Source: Fidelibacterota bacterium (lineage in GTDB: Bacteria > Fidelibacterota > UBA2242). Taken from it: DNA of 11,139 nucleotides. The notes under the pieces were generated by a model that worked only from the letters and a program-made list of their open reading frames with translations, ran no database searches and had not been told where the DNA came from. Position numbers and translations under genes: made by a program. Positions 7,313 to 11,139 of the stretch are shown here, piece by piece (the first letter of the stretch is position 1; every line of letters starts with the position of its first letter). The DNA is taken from the NCBI GenBank assembly GCA_003645845.1, contig QNCV01000061.1, forward strand, positions 1 to 11,139, given 5' to 3'.

Positions 7313-8628
7313 ATATACGAACCTTAGCCGTCCGAATTCTGAATTCCTGCCGAAACCGGTACTCCGGTTTTGAAGATAAAGTGAGCGCAACTGCTGACAG
7401 ATTGAAATTGTCCGGACCGGACAGGGATTTTCTGTATATGATGGTCAAGGGAGTTATCGTTTATCAGCGCTACCTGGATTATGCCGTCGAAAAGGCGTCA
7501 CAGCGATCGGTAAAAAAATTCGAGTCGGCGGTGCTAAATCTGTTAAGAGTTGGCGCACTGCAGGCGTTAATTCTGGAAACACCGTTGTATGCTCTGACAA
7601 ATGAAACCGTTGAAGCTGCCCGGCAACTCAAAAAAAACCACGCGGTTGGTCTGATCAATGCCGTTCTGCGTCACCTTCCGGACCGAGCCGAACTGAAAGC
7701 GGCTCTTTCTCATCTACCGGAGAAGGAGGCTCTGGCGATTGAGACATCCCATCCGCAATGGCTGATTGAACGCTGGACACGGAATTTCGGCGCCGAAAAT
7801 TGCCGTCAGCTGGCCGAATTTAATAATCATTATCAGAAAATCTATTTCCGCCATAATCCGTTTAAAGTATCCTGGCCAAATCTGCAAGATATTTTAAAGA
7901 AGGAAGGGTTTGAAATTGCTGTTGCGTCAGCCGGTCCAATCCCCTTTTTTACCGTTGATAATCCCGGTGATTTACTGCGCAGCGATCTGTTCTCAGGTGG
8001 TCTGTTTTCGGTTCAGGATATCAGTCAGGCGCAGGCGGTCTTGTTGTTGAATCCTCAAAAAGATGAAACCGTCATTGATGCCTGTGCGGCGCCCGGCGGG
8101 AAAACAACCCTGATTGCTCAAATGACCGGAGGAAAAGCGTCAATAACGGCTTACGATGTCAGTCCCGGTAAAGTGGAACTGATAAAAAATGAGGCCTTTC
8201 GTTTAGGGATCGATTTTGTAAATTACGGCGTTGCCGACGCCCGGACCGGGAATTATGCAATGGCTGATAAAATCCTTTTGGATGTACCCTGTACGGGAAC
8301 CGGTGTAATTGCACGTCGGGCTGATTTGCGCTGGAACCGAACAATCCGGCAGCTTGACACTTTGATAAAAATACAACGTGATATCCTGACAAACATGAGT
8401 AATTTTGTAAAAGATGGCGGTGTTTTGGTATATAGCACCTGCTCGATTGAACCCGAAGAAAACTGGGAAAATGTCGAGTGGTTTTTGAAATCCAACCGGA
8501 ATTTCTCCGTTGAAGATGCCCGTGATTTTGTCCCTGAAAAGTGTTGTGATAACCGCGGCGCCATTCACATTCTTCCTCATTTTCAGAATGAGACCGGTGG
8601 CTTTGCGGTGCGAATGCGGAAACAGTAA
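7309..8628 (+). CDS. rsmB: 16S rRNA (cytosine-967-C5)-methyltransferase RsmB
   Basis: RsmB (Sun/Fmu) methylates C5 of cytosine 967 in 16S rRNA using S-adenosylmethionine. The 439-residue protein has an N-terminal NusB-like helical RNA-binding domain (about 1-130; note A-V-L-N-L-L-R-V-G and N-A-V-L-R) and a C-terminal methyltransferase domain. Motif I is DACAAPGGKT at 257-266. Motif IV is DVPCTGTG at 325-332 with C328 (commonly PCSGTG; Thr replaces Ser). Motif VI is YSTCSIEPEENW at 375-386 with the catalytic C378. The start GTG at 7309 overlaps the fmt stop; a GGAG at 7292-7295 is rather far upstream. Two short inverted repeats lie in the first 120 bases of the gene. The two catalytic cysteines expected of the RsmB/NOL1/NOP2/Sun family are both present. 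Confidence 0.96.
   Translation: MNIRTLAVRILNSCRNRYSGFEDKVSATADRLKLSGPDRDFLYMMVKGVIVYQRYLDYAVEKASQRSVKKFESAVLNLLRVGALQALILETPLYALTNETVEAARQLKKNHAVGLINAVLRHLPDRAELKAALSHLPEKEALAIETSHPQWLIERWTRNFGAENCRQLAEFNNHYQKIYFRHNPFKVSWPNLQDILKKEGFEIAVASAGPIPFFTVDNPGDLLRSDLFSGGLFSVQDISQAQAVLLLNPQKDETVIDACAAPGGKTTLIAQMTGGKASITAYDVSPGKVELIKNEAFRLGIDFVNYGVADARTGNYAMADKILLDVPCTGTGVIARRADLRWNRTIRQLDTLIKIQRDILTNMSNFVKDGGVLVYSTCSIEPEENWENVEWFLKSNRNFSVEDARDFVPEKCCDNRGAIHILPHFQNETGGFAVRMRKQ
7351..7372 (+). repeat. Short hairpin near the start of rsmB
   Basis: AAACCGG at 7353-7359 and CCGGTTT at 7364-7370 are perfect reverse complements around a 4-base loop (TACT). A G-U pair and a C-G pair can extend the stem to nine steps (7351-7372). 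It lies about 40 bases inside rsmB. No T-run follows the stem, so it is a poor terminator candidate. It may simply reflect coding sequence (C-R-N-R-Y-S-G-F). Confidence 0.3.
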
Positions 8629-8645
8629 CAAGCAGGAATTAAACT

Positions 8646-9392
8646 ATGACTGTCAGAATGCGTAACTGGTTTCGATTTTTAACTGTCTTTATCATTTTTT
8701 CCGTCATCTTTGTTCTGATAATTGATAAGATTGTCATGCCGCACTATGTCAATCACGGAAAAGAGATACCGCTGGTGGATGTGACCGGGCGTTCGCTCGA
8801 TGAAGCCGCTATCATTCTGAATATGATTGAGTTGAGTTATGAAGTGATTGATTCTACCGAGGATAATGATTTGCCGCCCCAGACCGTTGTTGATCAGCAA
8901 CCGCCGCCGGGAACCCCGGTTAAAAAAGGCCGAATGATTCGTCTGGTGATCACCAGCGGCGAACGCTTTTTCCCGATGCCGAATCTTGTGGGAACAGTAT
9001 TGAAAGCCGCAAACCTCGAATTGGATCGTTATTTTCTGAAAATCGATACAATTACCTATGAATATTCATCGGATAAACCCCGGGGGGTAGTTACTGCCCA
9101 GTCCATTTCACCGAAACAGATGGTGTCTGCCAATGATAGTGTCGCGCTGGTTGTCAGTAAGGGACCCCCTCCGCGGCAGCTGGAAGTGCCCGATCTGTTT
9201 GGGATGAATCTTGAAGAAGCGAAAAATATTATCAAAAAGGCTGGTTTTCGGGTGGGTAGCATCCGTTATATTACGAATGATGATCTGGTGGCCTATACGG
9301 TCATCGGGCAGAATCCGGAGTTCGGGATGCTCTACGATAATCCCGTTCAGATCGATCTTGAAGTGACTATTGCCAGCCATCCGGGAGATTAA
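8646..9392 (+). CDS. Membrane-anchored protein with three PASTA domains, no kinase domain
   Basis: The 248-residue protein begins with a short basic cytoplasmic end and one membrane helix (about 9-31). Everything after it is PASTA repeats, expected outside the cytoplasmic membrane. Domain 1 spans about 39-105 (I-P-L-V-D-V-T-G ... P-P-P-G-T-P-V-K-K-G ... L-V-I-T-S-G), domain 2 about 107-173 (F-P-M-P-N-L-V-G ... V-V-S-K-G), and domain 3 about 178-243 (L-E-V-P-D-L-F-G-M ... E-A-K-N-I-I). PASTA domains bind peptidoglycan fragments or beta-lactam-like ligands in PrkC-type kinases and some penicillin-binding proteins. Here there is no kinase or transpeptidase part and the gene is complete, with an AGGA ribosome site at 8634-8637 before the ATG. 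It stands between rsmB and rpe, where Firmicutes carry prpC-prkC-rsgA. The partner and function are unknown; a cell-wall sensor or scaffold is the likely role. Confidence 0.88.
   Translation: MTVRMRNWFRFLTVFIIFSVIFVLIIDKIVMPHYVNHGKEIPLVDVTGRSLDEAAIILNMIELSYEVIDSTEDNDLPPQTVVDQQPPPGTPVKKGRMIRLVITSGERFFPMPNLVGTVLKAANLELDRYFLKIDTITYEYSSDKPRGVVTAQSISPKQMVSANDSVALVVSKGPPPRQLEVPDLFGMNLEEAKNIIKKAGFRVGSIRYITNDDLVAYTVIGQNPEFGMLYDNPVQIDLEVTIASHPGD
9383..9387 (+). promoter_or_regulatory. Shine-Dalgarno site that fixes the rpe start
   Basis: GGGAG at 9383-9387, inside the last codons of the PASTA gene, lies six bases before the ATG at 9394. It favours this ATG over the in-frame TTG at 9370, which would add eight residues that do not look like the family N-terminus and would overlap the upstream gene. 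Confidence 0.65.
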
Positions 9393-9393
9393 C

Positions 9394-10044
9394 ATGGAAA
9401 TAGTACCCTCATTGCTGTCGGCCGATTTTGCCAGACTTACAGAAGAGATCAGGGCGGTTGAATCCGCCGGGGCCAAGCGACTGCATCTGGACGTCATGGA
9501 TGGACATTTTGTCCCGAATATTACCATCGGTCCCTTCATTGTTGAGGCGATTCGCCGGGTGACCAATTTGCACCTGGAGACTCACCTGATGATAACCAAT
9601 CCGGAGAAATATATTGAGCCGTTTATCAATGCCGGCAGTGATACGATCATCGTTCATATTGAATCCGGCGGGTCTCTCAAAGACGATTTTGCAGCGATTC
9701 GCAAGGGCAGCGCAAAGGCCGGATTGGTCATTAATCCGCCGACAGCCTTTGCGGAAATTGAACCCTACCTGAAATTTGTTGATCATCTCCTGGTGATGAC
9801 CGTTAATCCGGGTTTTGGTGGTCAGAAAATGATCAAAGCCGCCCTGGAAAAGGTGATTCTTGCAAAACCCTATTCGAAAAAATATGGATTTCCGATTGAA
9901 ATTGATGGCGGCGTCAATACCGAAACAGTGAATGATGCGAAAGAGGTGGGGACGGATTTGATTGTCGCTGGGTCTGCCGTATTTTCCGGCGGAAATTCCT
10001 ACCGCAATTATCGATTGTTGACGGAGATATTATATCGTGAATAA
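9394..10044 (+). CDS. rpe: Ribulose-phosphate 3-epimerase
   Basis: Rpe interconverts ribulose 5-phosphate and xylulose 5-phosphate in the pentose phosphate pathway, in the cytoplasm. With the ATG at 9394 the protein has 216 residues, the usual size, and begins M-E-I-V-P-S-L-L-S-A-D-F as expected. The TIM-barrel motifs are all present: HLDVMDGHFVPN at 31-42, HLMITNP at 64-70, VMTVNPGFGGQ at 134-144, EIDGGVN at 169-175 and VAGSAVF at 191-197. Metal ligands are expected at H31, D33, H64 and D171. The start codon is one base after the PASTA gene stop, and the end overlaps the next gene by 8 bases. rpe downstream of the fmt-rsmB string is a recurrent arrangement in other phyla. Confidence 0.97.
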   Translation: MEIVPSLLSADFARLTEEIRAVESAGAKRLHLDVMDGHFVPNITIGPFIVEAIRRVTNLHLETHLMITNPEKYIEPFINAGSDTIIVHIESGGSLKDDFAAIRKGSAKAGLVINPPTAFAEIEPYLKFVDHLLVMTVNPGFGGQKMIKAALEKVILAKPYSKKYGFPIEIDGGVNTETVNDAKEVGTDLIVAGSAVFSGGNSYRNYRLLTEILYRE

Positions 10045-10621
10045 GATACCGCAGACGGAACTGGGCCGGAAGTTTATTCATTATCTGGCCGCCCTGATTC
10101 CGCTGACTTATCATTTTTTCCTGGATAAAAAGCCGGCGGTTATTATTCTGTCGTTTGTGGTTGCGGTAATGTTGATCATAGAATTCATGCGATTTGCGAT
10201 TCCCTCCTGCCGGAATATTTATAACCGGTACTTTGGCAAAATGACACGGCCGCATGAACGCACTAAAAACCTGACTGGCGCCACTTATCTGTTGATGGGC
10301 TCGTTGCTGGTTGTCGCCATCTTTCCGAAAGAATTGGCGGTAATCGCAATGTTTTTTGTACAAGTCGGCGATCCCAGTGCATGCCTCGTCGGAATGTCCA
10401 TTGGGAAAATTCGATTGTCGCGGTCCAAAACTCTGGAAGGAACATTGGCATTTATTTTATCGAGTTTGCTGGTTACATGGTGGATTCCCGGCGTGCCTCA
10501 GCATGTAAAGGTGGCTGGGGCTGTAACGGCCGGTGTTCTTGAATACTTTACCTGGCGGCTGGATGACAATCTGGTTATTCCCACTGTTTCTGCATTATTG
10601 ATGTATCTGATGTTGCTATAA
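10037..10621 (+). CDS. Dgk1/Sec59/VTE5-like membrane lipid (polyprenol or diacylglycerol) kinase
   Basis: This 194-residue multi-helix membrane protein resembles the family of CTP-using lipid kinases that includes yeast diacylglycerol kinase Dgk1, dolichol kinase Sec59 and plant phytol kinase VTE5, themselves akin to CDP-diacylglycerol synthases. Matching signs are E-L-G-R-K-F-I-H-Y at 8-16, E-x-x-R at 49-52, R-P-H-E-R-x-K-N-L-T-G-A at 71-82, VGDPSACLVG at 110-119, K-T-L-E-G-T-L-A-F at 131-139, and DDNLVIP at 176-182 near the end. About five to seven hydrophobic helices can be seen. The start is GTG at 10037 with GGAG at 10023-10026, overlapping rpe by 8 bases. The lipid acted on cannot be read from the sequence; diacylglycerol, undecaprenol or another isoprenoid alcohol are possible. 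A bacterial phosphatidate cytidylyltransferase relative is the main alternative. Confidence 0.75.
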   Translation: MNKIPQTELGRKFIHYLAALIPLTYHFFLDKKPAVIILSFVVAVMLIIEFMRFAIPSCRNIYNRYFGKMTRPHERTKNLTGATYLLMGSLLVVAIFPKELAVIAMFFVQVGDPSACLVGMSIGKIRLSRSKTLEGTLAFILSSLLVTWWIPGVPQHVKVAGAVTAGVLEYFTWRLDDNLVIPTVSALLMYLMLL

Positions 10622-10622
10622 T

Positions 10623-11139
10623 ATGTCGTTTTTTAATCCCTTTTTTCTCTACCTTTTACCCCTGGCTGTTATTCCGCTAATCATTCATCTGATCGGGCGC
10701 CAACGGTATTATAGGCATGATTTCAGCACGCTCCGCTTCCTGAAGCAGCTGGAATCCGACCTGATCCGCAAATTGAAAATTAGACAGATTCTTCTGCTGG
10801 TTTTAAGAACGCTGATAATTCTTTTGCTGGTTCTGATTTTTGCAAGACCTTATCGAAACACCCGGTCTCCCGGAATTGTTATCGGCAAAGGTGAAACACT
10901 TTACCTCGTGCTGGATAACTCCCTCTCCATGCAGGCCATGGAAAAGGGTGAAAATCAGCTGGAACGGGTAAAATCCGGCCTCATTGCTGCGGCCCGGGAA
11001 ATTGAATATCCGGTAAATGTAAAAAGGATTCTTACCACTTGTCCGACCCGAATTATTGACGACGGACTGATTTCCAATTATCTGGAATTTACGGCACTGT
11101 TGGAAAATATTCGCATTTCGAACCGAAGTGGTAATATCA
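10623..11139 (+). CDS. BatA-type membrane protein with von Willebrand factor A domain (partial, N-terminal part)
   Basis: The frame opens with ATG at 10623, one base after the previous stop, and runs past the window end without a stop; 172 codons are visible. It begins F-F-N-P-F-F-L-Y-L-L-P-L-A-V-I-P-L-I-I-H-L, followed by F-S-T-L-R-F-L. This is the pattern of the BatA N-terminal domain: first membrane helix (about 6-24), basic loop, second helix (about 56-75) ending F-A-R-P. A VWA domain then starts, with D-N-S-L-S-M at 98-103, which keeps the D-x-S-x-S metal-site motif. Such proteins occur in many FCB-group and other Gram-negative bacteria, often beside MoxR ATPase genes, and are named for an aerotolerance locus of Bacteroides; their biochemical role is not settled. 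There is no visible Shine-Dalgarno site, so coupling to the upstream gene is likely. Domains beyond the VWA start cannot be seen. Confidence 0.75.
   Translation, partial: MSFFNPFFLYLLPLAVIPLIIHLIGRQRYYRHDFSTLRFLKQLESDLIRKLKIRQILLLVLRTLIILLLVLIFARPYRNTRSPGIVIGKGETLYLVLDNSLSMQAMEKGENQLERVKSGLIAAAREIEYPVNVKRILTTCPTRIIDDGLISNYLEFTALLENIRISNRSGNI

Noticed and set aside
7334..7346. Two GAATTC words separated by one base at the start of rsmB.
   Set aside because: A short palindromic coincidence inside codons for N-S-E-F or I-L-N-S in neighbouring frames; nothing else marks it as a functional site.
9370..9393. An upstream TTG start for rpe adding eight residues (M-P-A-I-R-E-I-N).
   Set aside because: The ATG at 9394 has a GGGAG site at good spacing and gives the standard family N-terminus; the TTG lies inside the PASTA gene.
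9108..9566. Reverse-strand open frame of 152 codons across the PASTA/rpe junction.
   Set aside because: It is antisense to two well-supported genes and its translation shows no family motif.
1..11139. Signs of a mobile element, defence island, CRISPR array, riboswitch or RNA gene.
   Set aside because: No transposase, integrase, toxin, nuclease cluster, regular repeat array or tRNA-like fold was visible; every long stretch is covered by a housekeeping or membrane gene on one strand.

Overview
This window is a compact run of housekeeping genes, all on the + strand. It holds eleven complete genes and two genes cut by the window edges. The largest gap between genes is 34 bases and several neighbours overlap by 4 to 8 bases. 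No gene stands on the reverse strand. I see no tRNA, rRNA, CRISPR array, insertion sequence, integrase or phage gene, and no stretch over 300 bases without a gene. G+C looks close to 50% by eye. The gene set (a stand-alone PASTA-domain protein, a Dgk1/Sec59-like lipid kinase, a BatA-type membrane protein, and several start codons with little Shine-Dalgarno sequence) suggests a Gram-negative bacterium of the broad FCB group, such as Marinimicrobia, KSB1 or Calditrichota-like lineages. That placement is inference and the phylum is not settled.

Layout from left to right. The tail of a DMT/EamA-type transporter (1-191) is followed by radA (DNA recombination and repair, 200-1552) and tgt (queuosine tRNA modification, 1563-2789). 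Next come nadA and nadB (2821-5474), the two enzymes that make quinolinate from aspartate for NAD; their start and stop codons overlap. yajC (Sec translocase accessory subunit, 5509-5841) follows. Then come def, fmt and rsmB (5843-8628), which cover N-terminal formylation and deformylation and 16S rRNA methylation. A membrane-anchored protein with three PASTA domains (8646-9392) and rpe (pentose phosphate epimerase, from 9394) follow. The window ends with a Dgk1/Sec59-like membrane lipid kinase (10037-10621) and the first 172 codons of a BatA/VWA membrane protein (from 10623).

Two familiar gene neighbourhoods can be recognised in altered form. The common tgt-yajC pair is split by nadA-nadB. 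The def-fmt-rsmB-prpC-prkC-rsgA-rpe order of Firmicutes appears as def-fmt-rsmB-PASTA-rpe: the PASTA part is present, but the Ser/Thr kinase, its phosphatase and rsgA are missing from this spot. That kinase-less PASTA protein and the uncharacterised lipid kinase are the most interesting things here. I found no defence system, mobile element or clearly new multi-gene system, and most genes are textbook family members with their key residues intact.
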